This document shows positions 13,094 to 24,988 of a DNA stretch of 64,000 bases, piece after piece. The first letter of the stretch is position 1, and every line of letters begins with the position of its first letter. The stretch covers positions 119,105,033 through 119,169,032 of the forward strand of contig CM048845.1 of NCBI GenBank assembly GCA_026545225.1, read 5' to 3'. The notes under the pieces were generated by a model. The model did not search any database. It saw only the letters and a program-made list of their open reading frames with translations, and was not told the origin of the DNA. The translations under genes were made by a program, and so were the position numbers. Source of the DNA: Cornus controversa. Its lineage: Eukaryota > Streptophyta > Magnoliopsida > Cornales > Cornaceae.

Positions 13094-14354
13094 TAAATTA
13101 CTCTGACACCCCTTGAGGTTTGTCTTTATTACTTACATATTAAAGTAGGTGAAAAAAATTGGTCAACCTCATCAAGGTTTTATTGACCTCGCCCTCACTA
13201 GCCCTCCTGCTAGATGACGGCTTGCTAAGTTAAAAGAATAAAATAAAATACCAATAATGCCCTTATATGAAGTAAAATGACAAAATTAACCTTATACCCA
13301 AAATGAAATCACCAATAATGCCATAACCTATCCTTGCCAATTTCACACACAAATCACCTATTGTTGTATTCACAAATAATATATATATATATATATAGTA
13401 TATACACACACTACACTCAAGGCACCTCCACCCATTACACCACTGTCATAATTCCATCACTACACCACTATCGACCTAGTACCTATCGCAATCGCTCTCC
13501 CTTATACCATAATACATCCATATTCCAAAAAAAAATCCAAATGTGAGTTCAAAAGAAACATAGAGAATTTACTACAAATTTGGTGGGAGTTTGAAGTCTC
13601 TAAAATTCAGGGAGGACTTCTGGCTAAAACCCTATCGTTTGCCACGACAAATCTGACGAACTGTGGGGATTTAGAGTCAGCGTCTCCATGCTCGTGCGAT
13701 GGCTTCGACTGGAGTTTCAAATTGTCTAACAATAATTTAAGAATGAGATAAGAACAAATTAAATCAAAATCAAGATGTTGAATTTGGGATTGTAGTTCAA
13801 CCCTAGTTCAAATTTGGAATTTTTGAATTTTGTTGGATTCTTATTTGTATATATGCGAGTGTATATGTATATGTATATGTATGAGGGCATTGTTGAGTTT
13901 GAACTTTGGAATTTTCAGAACCAAAATTCAGATGTTGAGTTCATATGTTGTTCTTATACGGAAAGGGAAAGGTTCGAGTGTATGAGTTTGAATGTTGAGT
14001 TCTTTGATTTTCAGTAATTGTTGCCACTTGTTTGTTGTTTGCGTATTTCATTCCATGTTCTTTAATTTTGCTCTATTGCTTACATTTGCTTGACGTGTTT
14101 TGTGTCAAATGAACATCTTAGCTCGCTCGAGAAGGAGAGGGAATGTTAGGAACGATTAAAACAAGGGCATTTTAGTCCTTTTTTTGTAGTTGTTTACCTC
14201 ATCATGACGTAATTTAATAATTGTATTTTTTTATATTTACTATCTAAGTTAACAGACTTTAACTTTGATAGGGGTGTGAAAGTTATTTTTCATAAAGTTT
14301 AATCTAATAATAATAAGAACAATCTTTAAAAAAGTGTTAAGAGTAATTTACTCA
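13094..14354. mobile_element. Mutator-like non-autonomous element 1
   Basis: The left end GGTAAATTACTCTGACACCC is mirrored at the right by AGAGTAATTTACTC preceded by GGGGTGTGAAAGTTA. It is flanked by AATAATAAT (13085-13093) and AATAACAAT (14355-14363), a 9-bp target duplication with one mismatch, as expected for Mutator-like elements. The interior has no transposase that I can recognise. Members of the same end family lie at 20319, 25273 and 26202. Confidence 0.7.
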
Positions 14355-14689
14355 AATAACAATGATAATGTACCATTTTTAAAGAGAAAAAAAAGTGTGA
14401 CTCAGTCATATAGCTAATATTGTAATCTCTTAATTTTATTTTATTTATTTATGTCAGAAAAAAATTCAATGCACTTTTATTTTATTTTTTACTACTAGTA
14501 AGTATGTAATCATGAGTAGAGGACGCAAGGGCAAAAATGTGAATGCCGATAACGATGAGGGGTGCAACGGGAGTGAGTGGCATATCTGTAATAAAAGGAG
14601 CCGTCGGTTTAACTTTACACTACTTTAAACTTGTTTTATCTTATTTTGATGTTTCTAAAATCGGTTGCTTTTCATCTAACTGACAATCA

Positions 14690-14905
14690 ATGCACCAATA
14701 CAGTAAATGATCCACATTTGGTAGGCGGACACGTGTACTTCTCTCTGTGTCAAGAACCAGTCCAACCCTATCCAGCTGGCACTGCTCCTCTCTCTCTCTC
14801 TCTTCACGCCATAACCGTTTCTTCGCGCGCTCTCTCTCTCTCCTCCTTTTTGCTGTCCCTGAGTTGAGCTAACATGTGGGCGCTCTCACATGTCCTGCCA
14901 TGAGC
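14690..14905. promoter_or_regulatory. GC-richer CT-repeat island with ACACGTGT box
   Basis: This island stands out from its AT-rich surroundings. It contains GGACACGTGTACTT (a G-box type CACGTG core), two (CT)n tracts typical of plant core promoters or leaders, and a CpG-bearing stretch TTCTTCGCGCGCTC. No recognisable gene follows on either strand, so it may be a relic promoter or part of a dead element. Promoter role is inference only. Confidence 0.25.
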
Positions 14906-14931
14906 TGTCCCTCCATCCTCATTTTCAGATA

Positions 14932-15104
14932 AGAGTAATGCTACCCAACGCTCATCCTTAATTTTGCTTACCACGCACCCGTCTTCCCTCCATCTTAGAA
15001 CAAAATCCTAATAGGTCCACTTTCTCATGAATTCTTGTACCACATTATATCCCAATGAAAAGGGTCTTGGGAGTATATAAGAGATAGGTGTTAGCATTAC
15101 TTAA
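14932..15104. mobile_element. Short TIR element (MITE)
   Basis: The left end AGAGTAATGCTACCCAACG and the right end GGTGTTAGCATTACTT form an imperfect terminal inverted repeat around about 170 bp. The motif GTAATGCTA is shared with the 146-bp foldback at 27175-27320, suggesting one family. A target duplication is not clear. Confidence 0.5.
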
Positions 15105-15215
15105 TAATTTAAATTTTAATAATTAAATTTTTTTGAGACAAACCACAAGTATGTAACTCGTGACAAAATAGTATAAAAGCGGAGTCAATTCTGAATCTGG
15201 TGTCACGTCAAGCAT

Positions 15216-15371
15216 TCACTGAGGTGTTTGGATTGGGTATCAGGTTCCCAACCATTTAAGGTGGACGAGTAAGCAGGGTGAACCACCGCGTACTCACGAA
15301 GGTGTTCGGGTTGGATATATGATCCTTCGCCATTTAGGATGGACGGATAGACCAAGTGAACCACTGCAATG
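15216..15371. repeat. Tandem repeat, two copies of 78 bp
   Basis: Two adjacent diverged copies start at TCACTGAGGTGTT (15216) and TCACGAAGGTGTT (15294). Each contains CCATTTA-GGTGGAC/GGATGGAC and ends in GTGAACCAC. Copy divergence suggests an old duplication. No coding sense found. Confidence 0.7.
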
Positions 15372-16080
15372 ATAGTTGCAAGAAAATATAATGATTTACT
15401 TTTTATTTTTATTAAATAGGATTAAATGTATAAATAAATTTGTAGTGGATAAATAGTCATTTTAAAAAAAATAAAAGCAATCTAAGAATCTAAATAAATA
15501 TTTTTGTAGGAAAATTAGAATATTATAAAAAGTTATGTATAAATATATTTTATTTTAGAGAGATAAAAAAAAGGGCATAATCATAAGTTCACATAACTTT
15601 CTCAAGAAAGCAAAAAAAATTTGTGTTTTTGTAGGAATTTTTTTTTTGAAAAAATTAGGTGGTTATGAAAAGTTATTTTCTCACAAATTTTATTTTTCTT
15701 GCTATTCAAATTCTTAAAATTTTAAAATATTTTTCATTTCTTTTTCTTTCTTATTATTTCCATCTAACCAAATGAAGCCTATTGGATTTAGATTTGAAAT
15801 TAGAAAAAATTTGTGATTTGAAATGAAATTTCATTTTCCTTTCAAAAGAAAAAAAAAATCACTTTTGTGTTTGCAATAAACTGTAAATATTACACTATTT
15901 GAATTTTGAAATCTCGTCAAATTCGATTCTAATTCCAAATGACATTTATTTTATCGTTCCAAACACACCGACAATACTTTTTGATGGATAAAGCCAAATG
16001 AAAATACTAATTGATGTAATAGAAAATAACTCCATCTTATGAAATATTTTGTATTGTAAGTTTTCAATGACGATTTTACA

Positions 16081-16166
16081 ATAATATGGCAATAGTTGTT
16101 AGAATTTAGTTTTGTATGTAACCATAATATGGCAATAGTTGTTAGAATTTAATTATCATGTAACTA
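16081..16166. repeat. Tandem repeat, 43-bp unit
   Basis: ATAATATGGCAATAGTTGTT followed by AGAATTTA occurs at 16081 and 16124, with a third shorter piece (ATAATATAGTAGTAGTT) after 16165. Confidence 0.7.
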
Positions 16167-16635
16167 TAATATAGTAGTAGTTACACAAGTGATGGCATGA
16201 CATGATCATAAGGCTTCAAAATGTTTGGAGAGAGATGAAATATACAATATTTTCTAACCACCAAGAGTTGTAATCTCATCACACGAAGGGAAAACGAGAG
16301 CAGCAAAAACTAAAATTTAGTTGGAGGCATGAGCGACTAAAGAGAGCTTATATAAGAATATATATATATATATATATATAATATATATATGCAATATATT
16401 TATGATATTTTAATATTATATAATAGGGATGTACAGTACATATAATAATTTTTAAGCATGTAATCTTTTATGTGTTATTTCATTAATGAAATTTAAACAA
16501 TTTCAATTTTCTAAATCCCTTTTCGCAAGCATAGCCATAACGAGGGTATCGTGGGCCATTTTATGATGGTAAACAAAATGTACCAAGACTTTGATTTGAA
16601 TTAAATATTAGAAATAATGTCGAGTGGTGATAGAA

Positions 16636-16835
16636 CAAAAAATGATAAATTATTAGGTACTTTTGACTACAAAAAATGATAAATTATTAGGTACTTTTGA
16701 CTAAAGTGGTTCCGGCCAATCAAAGCATAACGCAAAAGCTAAGTGTGTCAATTTTATTTTAAATTTTATTATGCTCTGATTGATCCGGAATCCCCGGTAT
16801 CAGTAGTCTTGAAAGTAACTAATAATTTTTCACGA
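16636..16835. mobile_element. Foldback element with internal 34-bp duplication
   Basis: AAATTATTAGGTACTTTTGA occurs twice in tandem (16636-16703) and again in inverted, diverged form at 16813-16832 (AAAGTAACTAATAATTTTTC). Between them CCGGCCAATCAAAGCATAA is mirrored by TTATGCTCTGATTGATCCGG. A related half-copy (AAATTATTAGGTACTTTTAT...CCGGTCAATCAAAGG) lies at 11505-11552. Confidence 0.55.
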
Positions 16836-17477
16836 TAAAGAGGATTCTTTTGCTATACAACACACTCTCGAGGAAGATTGTGCATATCATTCCTCCCTCA
16901 AGATGCAAAAACTCAATTTCAGATTGATTTGAAATACAAAAATTAAAAAGTTAGGGTTTGAATGTTTGTTAGGCCATCAAACACTTGAAAAAATCCAAAT
17001 ACACAAGGATAGAATCCATGCAAGATGAATTCGCAATTTTCAGCCACACCAAACAGTTGATTTGCACACAGCCTTAACGTGGTTGAGGAACTAACGAACA
17101 ACTATTAGATGCTGCAGAGTATGCCCTAGTTTTTTTCTTCTCAGGAATGGCTAAGCTCATTTCTTGATCAACCATTGAATTGAAAACTCCAGCAAGAACG
17201 ATTGAACTAAAAATCTCACCGTGATGTTTCCCCAATGTAACTATGCTTTACACATATATAGAAACAAGTTATAAATACATATATCAGCGTTCTAATTCCT
17301 GGAGCTCGTGTAATCTCTTTATTTATTTAGATTACGAATTTATGATTATATCTACACACCCTTTTTTTATTTTATTTTTTCTCTCTTTTTTCAGGTTGCT
17401 AACTGAATAGTAGATATTCTAGAAGAGCACAGCCACATAACAATGTCTTGGGAGCGAGCAAAGCAACCTTACTGTAA

Positions 17478-17671
17478 TCTGTCATTTCCAAGGATATGTT
17501 AGAACTGCCTTGTGGAATGTTATTATTACATGCTCCAGTACTCTGGTTAAGATGGCTTCCTTACCCACCAGAGGGGTCACTCAGGGTTCAACGTGACGGT
17601 GGGCTTCCAACAGCAGATGTTCCACCTTGACAGACCAGTTAAAAGATCAACTTGAATTCTTGGTTTTTGAC
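17478..17671 (-). pseudogene. Decayed C-terminal tail of the AHL gene
   Basis: Downstream of the TGA at 17672-17674 and in the same frame, residues GGTSAVGSPPS, TLSDPSGG and GSHLNQSTGACNNNIPQGSS can still be read, matching the conserved AHL tail (GTSAVGSPPSRGTLSESSGG and SPLNQSTGACNN in relatives as I know them). At least four in-frame stops interrupt it: TGA 17674-17672, TAA 17641-17639 and two more within the homologous block (after SPPSR and after DPSGG). The usual PWK-stop end (CCTTGGAAATGA) survives in another frame, so a small indel also occurred. This is now effectively 3' untranslated sequence. Confidence 0.7.
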
Positions 17672-20600
17672 TCAACCTTCTGCAACAAAACTACCAATGA
17701 CTACCTACAATGGAACCAGATGTTAACATTAAGGTTATAGAGTTCAAGCACCAAGAAGCAAGCTCAGAACATGGGCTGCACAGATATCATCTCACTATCA
17801 TTATCAGGATGCAGTGACAATTTCGACTAAATGTGCTGTTTGGGCATCCTTTACACGGATTCATTTCTTTGTCATTTCATGGAACTCTACACAAGATCCC
17901 GTGTCTCCAAGAAATAAGCTAAATTAAAATTGGGAAAAAAAAGAAAGAAAAAAACTGGCTATTTCACATGAACCAATCTGCTCTGGAAGAACAATATGTT
18001 ACTTATAGATCTTTGAACCATCATAGAAGTGGGACTTAAACAACCATTGAGGCTGGAAACAAGATTTCAGCAGGTGAATGCTTGGTTTTAAAAACAAATC
18101 AAAACTTCAGAAAAACCAAAGGTATGGAAGAAAAGGCATCAACTATGGGGCATATGAGATCTGAATCAAAAAACCAAATTGTAATCTTGGATAGGACTTA
18201 GGAGTAAGAACAATTATATCATCGAAAAGAATGTACAGTGCTGGAACTATATGTGTTTAGACTAATCAACTAAATTGTAGTAATGGGCACATTTCTTAGA
18301 GAGCGAGAAACCTATTTCTTAATGAATAGCAAAACAAACCTGCACAGGGGAAGCCGCAGTTAAAAGACCTGCCACACCACCACCTAAAACATGACCATCC
18401 GACCCAGCTAATAATACACTCAACCCACCTGTTCTGCTGCGCTGACCACCAAACTCCGAGAACAGAAATGAGCCAGTAAGAGACAGGATTTCAAATCGCC
18501 CCTGCATAACCAGCATATATGAGTGCCTTGTATGATTTAACATGTTCACCAACTATACAACTGCTAAGATGTTATGAAACTTCTGGAGTAACAATAATCA
18601 TCAGCCACTTATTTAGCTTAAGACTTATATTAACAAGTGACATGAAATTAAATTATGTCACCCTAAGTCAAATATAGATTAAACATAAAAATAAAGTAAA
18701 AGTACTAATAGATATTTATTTGGTTCAGCATGGACATTGAATTATGTTGTTAACATTTAGATAAAAATTAAGATGAAACCTTTGTGCTTTATATAAGATG
18801 TGAATGTTCCTATTAGATTAACAATTGTTCACAATATGGTTAATTGGGTTTCAAAGTGTGACCTCATATCTAAATTCTTATTATCATTCTGGAGACCATG
18901 GTGATGAATTTGTGTTATGGTATTCAAATGTTATGAAAAGCACAATGAATATCTACAGTTCAAAGATGTACAACAATGCTCACATGCCTTGAGTTAGTTA
19001 ATTCAAATAATATTATTTGGGTTAGTACTGCATGTGGACTCATAATACGGGAGAAGGTAAAGGGGGAGAGGGTTATTTCTCCCGATTATATAAGACACTC
19101 TATATCAAAGCATAACGAGTTTAATGATCTAATTTTAGGAAGACAAATAGAATGTAGAGAAAAAATCAGTCCTGAAGCTCTGTCTTGTTATCTAAGCTGA
19201 CCTGCCTACATGTCCAAGACATAATTTATGACGGACCAATGGAAATGCTCATCATCAAATATATTAGTTTTCTTTCACTTCCTTCTTTTTTCCTTCTTGA
19301 CATTCATCAAATACCATAGTTAAGATCCATAAAGTTAAACTCTGTGTGTGTATACATGGAGTATATATATCACATATATTGATTATATTCCAATATTGAA
19401 TAATATGGGTACACACAATAAGACTCCATCTTATATATCAGGAAATGCTGCTCCAGTATAGTTAACCATTTATAAGAAACTATGCAGTACATAGTAATAT
19501 AAATAACACAAACCTCATAAGTTACAGATCCACCAGATGTTGCTGCTTGACGGAGTGTTACGTTGGATATGGCACCATTTGCTGACAAGATGCAGACGGC
19601 ACGTGTACCGTTTTGAGAAAACGAAAATATTTTTGCAGATACATCCTAAGAAGCAGAATCACAAATATTAAATTAGAGGTTCCGCATTTCACAATAATGA
19701 AGTGTTGTTTTTTTTTGGTAGGTTAAAAGTGATGAATTTTTTTTTGGGATGTTAAAAACTGCTGAAAGTTTAATATGAAGATCAAGTATCTCTGTTCTGT
19801 TACTTGTTTTATGTGGTACGAAAGCCGGTCAGATATGGAAGTGTAATTATAAAATGAAACATATTTAAGAATAAAATGGAGGCCTGACGGAAAAATATAA
19901 TAGCACTCAACAACTTCCAAGGCCACATATAAGCAGTGACACCAACTCAAGGATAACATGCACAAAAGAGAAACAATGTCCAGTTTGCACAGTCACAGTA
20001 AAAAGGCCTCAGATGAGGTCGTAAGAATCCAAGAGAGCTAGATCCTTTTGCTATCAAGAAAGAAACTTTTCCAAAAAAAATGTCTCTACAAGATTATATG
20101 CACAGGCATAATCTAGATGCACATATTATAATATGTAATAAAGGTAGTGCTCATTTATCAAAAAAAAAAAATAAAGGTAGTGCTCAAGATTCTTTGAACC
20201 ATCATAACAAGTAATAGTACTATGAATGCTGCGTTATTACATAAAGGGTGTAATAAAGGGGGCTCATATTCACAGTCCACTGGGACAACTACCGCTTTGC
20301 ATGTTCTCAAATCAATTAGGGTAAGTTACTCTAACCTCCCCTGAGGTTTGAATTTATTACCCTCAAATTAAACTTTGAAGAAATCACTGATACCCGTCAG
20401 AGTCCCACAAACAAACGGTTGATCACTTCAAGTGTCAATTTACTATTTTACCCATACTATATTATATTTTATATTTGTACAAAAAGCTAATTTGATATGA
20501 CTAAATGATTTCAATCTAACAGACATAGTGAAATGACGAAGAAACCCTCAGTTCTAACTTAACAAAATCATATCTGCCTAGAACGATCTCTCTCTCTCTC

Positions 20601-23600
20601 TCTGGTTTAATTTAGTTTGAAACCCTAGCTCACACTAAGTAAACCTAGGTATCATCTGGTAACCCTACCTCTACACTCAAAACCTTCATATTTTGGAAAC
20701 TCTAGATTTATGCAAAATCTAGGATTGACGCTGGAAGTTGTGGCTTTAATGTGAATGTGATCGTCAAATATATTCTAGGGGATTTAAAAGAGGGCTTTCT
20801 TGTCTAAAGGCAGGGGTGAGCTTTCTCACTATACACTGACCACTACAAACGAAGGACCAATGACGATGAAGGAGGAGAAAGAGAAGGAGTAGGAGCTAGC
20901 TTTAATTGAAGTAGGGGCGGAATCGAAGCGAATAAATTCTTAGTTCATGCCACGACGATCTATATGGAAAGGCAGTTGTGTTGATGCATTCCTGTTGAGA
21001 ATGAAGAAGAAGAGAGATCTTCTTTTTAACAGGAAAATTTGGTCACGTAGATCTAACGGTTCCAAGACCAACAACGTCACCACGAACTGAGTTTGTGTTG
21101 ATCGTGATAGGGTCATTTGGTACATGTAAGCCCATTTTGTTTTTGGAAAGATGGGCAGTCATTAACTAGTTATGGAAAGGGTCTTTCTTGGTTGTATGCC
21201 CACTTGATTTTTTTGGATGTGTGGGCTATATTTCAGCAATATGTAATCTGACATTATCTTATTATTGCAATATATATATATATGCAATTAAACACAACAA
21301 ACTTATTGCATTTACACACTTCGACATCATGCAAATGGACATATTGAGCAAAAAAAAGCAGTGATATCCAGTACCAAAAGAAATCTGTTATTGGAACCTT
21401 AATTAAGCAGACCAACCATTGCATCATATTCAATACTGGAATCTCTACTAGTTCCAAAAGAGCTGCTTACAACCATTATATAGTTCCCAAAAGCAAGTAG
21501 ATGACACTAGATTGCACGTCTTCAATGAGAGCTATGAGAAAAAGGGTAGTTTTGTCATAAACTATAAAGGTACTTTGGTCATTTTGTAATATTTTGTGGG
21601 TTAAGCAGTCATTTTGCTCCACACCAGGGCATTTTGGGAATTTTATTCAATTTTTTTAATGGGCTTAATGACTACTTGACAGAGTGGGGGAATTTGAAAT
21701 TGACCAAAACCTCAAGGGAGGTTGACCACATTTTTTTCAAAAGTTCAATTTGCGGGTAATAAGACCAAAACTCAAGGCAGGTAAGGGTAATTTACCCAAT
21801 CAATTATTATGTCTTTATCTTCTCCTCAACTCATCTCAACAAAGCTTTAATATTCGATAGATGCTTAATCATTGATACTCATATCGACATAGTATTATGT
21901 TAAAAACAAACATATTCACTTACTAAAATTGATATTAAGACCTTTCGATAAAAACAATGAATCATTAAACCCATGCACTTGTATCCAACCAATGCCATGC
22001 ATAAATCTTTAAGAGTATAGGTAATAATGTATGACGGAAAAAATAGAGTGATTTTGAAGTGAGGCATTGTAGGACTTAATTGCTTGAACACAATAATGAT
22101 ATTAATTGGAAATTTGCCAAACAAGTTCAGTTTCTAGGAATCATAAAAATAAATAAATAAATAAATCTGCCTCAATTTTACAATTCTCATGGTAATTTGT
22201 CCTCCAATTAATCCACTGAACCATAACATCAGAGGCGCATTTACTTCTATATGAGAAACAATTTTGTAAGTGAAAAGCATCATGCATATACTACGCATTT
22301 ATGCAATTTTTGGCAAACTTACAATTCAATAGATATAAAATAACTATTCCCCCAAGACAGGGAGTGAATTACTCCTAAAATGTGTCACGACATAAGTCAC
22401 AAAAATTCACCAGTAGGGCGTCACTCCAAACGTGAATCCACGCTTTTACAGAGGATGCGACGAACCTAATTTATGCAATCCGTTTATTCAGAGTTCAAGT
22501 TTGCAAATGCATCTTGGATGCACCTAATACTTATAGTTTTGCAAGTTTTTGAATGTTTGAAGACCATCAAACATCCAAACATTAATATTCCAATTTTTCT
22601 GTCTCAAATATTCAATCAGAGAACGGGTTTCTACAACTAAAAAGAAGAGGAAGAGGAGGAGATGGCAAGGAGAATGACGGAAAAAAAAAAACCTATTACC
22701 TGAAAGTTCCTATCAGTAACTACTTTTTATGCACTTAAAACAAAAGAATTACCTTATTAGCATAACAAATTAGTCTTATGTCCAATATCATGATTATTAA
22801 CTTTTTCTTTCTTTACAGAAATCAAGTCTACTATAATTAGGCAACATTTTCAGAAAGAACAATGAAGATAAAAATTATAGAATTCAAGGGGGCACCTCTC
22901 CAGCTTTTACTGTGATGACATGTGGTGTGAATCCAATCCCAGCTGACTCTGCAAAACAATATCTGATAAAAACTCAAGAAATGCTAATATGACTAGCGAA
23001 GGGGCTGCAAAATGAACATCAATATCCAATATAGAATAGCAAAGAAATGGATTACAGGATAGTGAAGGAACACAAATATACATGCATGTAGAATGAGATC
23101 CAAAACTTTCAAAATTTTAAAGCAACTGGGTGACAAAGAAAAATGTGATAACTAAAACATCATATTCAAATGTGTTATTTCACAGCTAACTAAAACTACC
23201 AGACAACTGACAAATGAATAGCCATCATAATTAACAAATCTTAAATTCTTAATTTATCCCATGTTCTAATAATGAGTCGACATTAAAGTATAGCCTTGGT
23301 ACAACTTGCAGAGTCAGTTTCGTTTATCTTTTTTTATTATTATTTTCTACACAAAAGAAATAGAATCGCTACAACACACACAGCCGTCTTTTTACCAGAT
23401 AATAGTGAAACAGAAAGAATAAAAGGGAAGAAAAAAAAACCATAATCCCTTGTTTTCCAGGCAAGTATAGAACAAATCAAATAAAGAAAAAGAAATTTTC
23501 AAAGTATTGCAAAGCTTTTGTCAAAAGAAGGCTATACAAGAATTCAATTTTTCTTTTTTTTGATAAATAAAATTCCATTAGAAAGACGCTCAAAGGGGAG

Positions 23601-24556
23601 CGAACCCGAGGATTTACAATAAGCCGGGAACCGGCCAACTACACTCTTAAGCTATCAAGAAGGTCTACTACTTGACCATCCTATGTACAATTTTTTCCGT
23701 ATACCCAAAAAAATTAAAGAGTTAGAATTTTATATTTGAGAGAACAAATAGAAGACTCCACATCCTCAAAGCGCCTCCTATTCCTCTCTTGCCACAATCC
23801 CCACCATAAACAAAGGGAAGTGACCCTCCAAGCATCTCTGACTCGGCTGCCCACTGTACACCCTCTCCAAGCCTCGATCGTATCCTTCATGGATCTGGGA
23901 AACACCCAGTCCATACCAAACGCTACCAGGAACATAGACCAAACGTCCCTCGCTACTGTGCAATGTAAAAGAAGATGGTTCACTGTTTCCTCTGACCTCT
24001 TGCACATGCAACACCAGTTTATCATAATGCGACCTCTTCTCCTAAGATTATCAATGGTAAGAATCTTTCCTAAGGTAGCTGTCCAGGGAAAAAAGGCCAC
24101 TTTCACGGGGGCTTTTGTTCTCCAAAGAGCCTTCCAAGGAAAAGAGGGACTCGTGGAGTCCGAGAGGAGTCTATAATAGGAACGAACCTCGAAGAATTTC
24201 AATTATTCACAGTTGAAAATAACCATAATAACTGCTGGTGGCACAAATATCTTCCGGCAGAGAACATACCACTACCTTCCACATATCCCCCCAAGCAATA
24301 GAATAAATAAATTGTTTTCCCTTACATTAAGATTCTCATGGACACAACCCTTTAATGGGGTATATGAGTATGCATCTCAGGCTACAACCCCAGTTCTCAT
24401 AGAACTAAATCAAATAAGCTTCACTCCCTCTAAGAGTAAATAATATGAGCAAATAAGAGAATTCAGATAGAATGCAAAGCATTGAAGTGGCAACATACTT
24501 TGCAGAAACAGTAAAAGCAACATCAAATATTCTCAATTGTTGTAAATTAAATATGA

Positions 24557-24598
<42 letters not shown>

Positions 24599-24988
24599 AC
24601 CTAAAGCAGCAACTTGCTGTTTCCGTCCTGAACCAGGAGGCCTGCCCCTGGACTTCTTCCCGGAGGATGGCAACGACGCCGCAGTCCCCGGCAGAGGAGT
24701 AGGAGACGGAAACCCACTAGACTGTACAGCCGCCTGGGTCGGCAGCGGCGGTGGTGGAGAAGTCAATCCAGGAGACATGGTACCATCAGGGGCGTACTTC
24801 CTAGGCCTCCCGCGCTTCCTCTTCGTCTGTTCGGCTGAGTTGGCGGTGGTGATCGGCTGAGCGGCCGCCGTGACTGCGGGTGTGGGTAAAGGCAAAGGTA
24901 AAGGTAAAGGAGAGGAAGTTGGTGGGATGTCAGGCTTAAATAAAGCTGTGTCAACAGCAGTGAAAGGTAAGTCCATGTTCGACATCAT
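17672..24988 (-). CDS. AT-hook nuclear-localised protein (AHL) with intact PPC domain, shortened tail
   Basis: AHL proteins bind AT-rich DNA through AT-hooks and oligomerise through the PPC/DUF296 domain. Five exons, 24988-24601, 22948-22896, 19645-19514, 18501-18340 and 17704-17672, join in phase to 255 aa. Two AT-hooks are visible: KRKRGRPRKYAPDG (RGRP at about residues 59-62) and KKSRGRPPGSGRK (about 114-117). The PPC domain follows (about 131-251: GFTPHVITVKAGE, AVCILSANGAISNVTLRQ, GRFEILSLTGSF, GGLSVLLAG, VLGGGVAGLLTAASPVQVV). The reading frame then meets TGA (17674-17672) right after VVIGSFVAEG, whereas relatives continue about 80-90 residues to a PWK end; relics of that tail persist downstream in the same exon. 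Introns are long: intron 1 holds a LINE piece, intron 2 a 1479-bp Mutator-like element. I start at 24988 (MMSNMDL); M24985 is equally possible. Confidence 0.88.
20137..20186. mobile_element. 16-bp LINE-tail insertion with 17-bp target duplication
   Basis: AATAAAGGTAGTGCTCA occurs at 20137-20153 and again at 20170-20186 as a perfect direct repeat. Between the copies lies only TTTATCAAAAAAAAAA, the same tail (TTTATCA then poly-A) that ends the LINE piece read on the minus strand at 23553. This is the signature of an extremely 5'-truncated retroposition event. It sits in intron 2 of the AHL gene. Confidence 0.75.
20319..21797. mobile_element. Mutator-like non-autonomous element 2 in AHL intron
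   Basis: The ends are GGGTAAGTTACTCTAACCTC and GGTAAGGGTAATTTACCC, and the sub-terminal CCTCCCCTGAGGTTTG is mirrored by AACCTCAAGGGAGGTTGACC. A perfect 9-bp target duplication AATCAATTA flanks it (20310-20318 and 21798-21806), the Mutator hallmark. The interior (about 20580-21130) has (CT)n and (AG)-rich stretches but no transposase. It may hold a captured host fragment, which I could not identify. Confidence 0.82.
23553..24196 (-). mobile_element. 5'-truncated L1-type LINE end (zf-RVT domain) in AHL intron 1
   Basis: The minus strand encodes the C-terminal zinc-binding region of a plant L1-type reverse transcriptase protein: [51 protein letters not shown] (the CxxC...HxxxHC motif) and CLWWGLWQERNRRRFED. 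The frame is open from about 24202 to 23714. The 3' end reads GGAATTTTATTTATC and poly-A (plus strand: T-run at 23553-23560). GAATTCAATT next to the tail and GAATTTCAATT next to the truncated 5' end may be the target duplication with one indel. The reverse transcriptase proper is absent. Confidence 0.8.
24560..24589. repeat. (TA)n microsatellite beside AHL exon 1 donor
   Basis: An uninterrupted TA tract begins only about 12 bases into intron 1 of the AHL gene (minus-strand reading, donor at 24600-24599). Length variation here could affect splicing. Confidence 0.85.

Larger units (their letters stand above)
11110..17480. other. Intergenic spacer between PIRL leader and AHL 3' end
   Basis: No gene is recognised in this 6.4 kb. 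It holds the separately listed Mutator-like element, a hAT-like insert, foldback elements, tandem duplications and a GC-richer CT-repeat island. The rest is AT-rich with homopolymer A/T runs, TTTATGTTTATTG microrepeats near 11880-11920 and a (TA)n tract near 16357-16390. Confidence 0.6.

Noticed and set aside
13814-14017. 67-codon frame inside Mutator-like element 1
   Set aside because: Low-complexity Phe/Tyr/Met-rich sequence, no transposase motif.
23736-24176. 146-codon plus-strand open frame
   Set aside because: Antisense shadow of the LINE zf-RVT region.
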